A stretch of DNA of 64,000 bases from Streptococcus sanguinis SK49 (GTDB lineage Bacteria > Bacillota > Bacilli > Lactobacillales > Streptococcaceae), in the NCBI RefSeq assembly GCF_000212815.1, contig NZ_GL890986.1:62001-126000 (forward strand), given 5' to 3'. The translations under genes and the position numbers were made by a program. This document shows positions 63,988 to 64,000 of this stretch, in pieces (within the stretch, counting starts at the first letter, position 1; the number at the start of each line of letters is the position of its first letter). The notes under the pieces were generated by a model that did not search any database, was not told the origin of the DNA, and worked only from the letters and a program-made list of their open reading frames with translations.

Positions 63988-64000
63988 ATGAAAAAGATTG
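63988..64000 (+). CDS. start of a gene cut by the window edge
   Basis: GAGGT lies 7 nt before ATG at 63988; only MKKI is visible. The strong promoter upstream supports a real gene. Product unknown. Confidence 0.6.

Overview
The window looks like chromosomal DNA of a Streptococcus of the sanguinis/gordonii/mitis group. The basis is the conserved order tehB - smpB - rnr - secG - rpmG - pmrA - coaE - mutM - era - dgkA - ybeY, the glmU - nudF - macP - mtnN cluster, an slrA-type lipoprotein rotamase, strong AAGGAGG ribosome sites and short TTG/GTG/ATG-started genes. Species assignment is inference; no 16S is present. Most genes lie on the minus strand.

Layout. 1-811: end of an iron/siderophore binding protein and an overlapping esterase. 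923-8125: ogt, a VOC dioxygenase-like gene with twin operators, an Rrf2 regulator, a phosphoesterase, and an FtsX-type ABC exporter divergent from its TetR regulator. 8217-12604: two large surface or membrane peptidases (LPXTG-anchored C69 dipeptidase and PepO). 13082-22273: tehB, two AT-rich membrane-anchored paralogues of unknown function, then smpB to mutM. 22286-26057: an AT-rich restriction-modification module inserted between mutM and era. It has a fused nuclease-methylase (BcgI-like), a two-domain specificity subunit, and a third specificity domain held out of frame by a (TA)10.5 tract. 26115-28254: era, dgkA, ybeY and tRNA-Thr(GGU). 28303-37791: ald, phoH, yozE, cvfB, frr, pyrH, an APC permease, rplA/rplK with repeated leader motifs, and small genes. 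37902-47489: ftsK, pspC, nudix, slrA, an ABC-F ATPase, mtnN, macP, nudF, glmU.

47490-49564 is the most unusual part. A TetR gene and three copies of one 28-bp palindrome surround an operon of a small membrane protein, an NrdI-like flavodoxin and a 26-codon lipoprotein whose signal peptide ends in SVFILTA-Cys. This closely matches the S. gordonii cAM373-like pheromone SVFILAA (CamG). 50728-52001 holds two orphan immunity-type genes. 52165-54783 is a LytTR regulator/DUF3021/ABC-2 export unit. 54934-60810 is a Bce-type peptide sensing and detoxification module (BceAB plus two-component system) that also carries a second nrdI-like gene and a traX-family gene. The window closes with an Mbeg1-like lipase, a ferric-reductase-type flavoprotein and the start of another gene.

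Coordinates and motifs were read by eye; no database search was run. Family names rest on remembered motifs and gene order.
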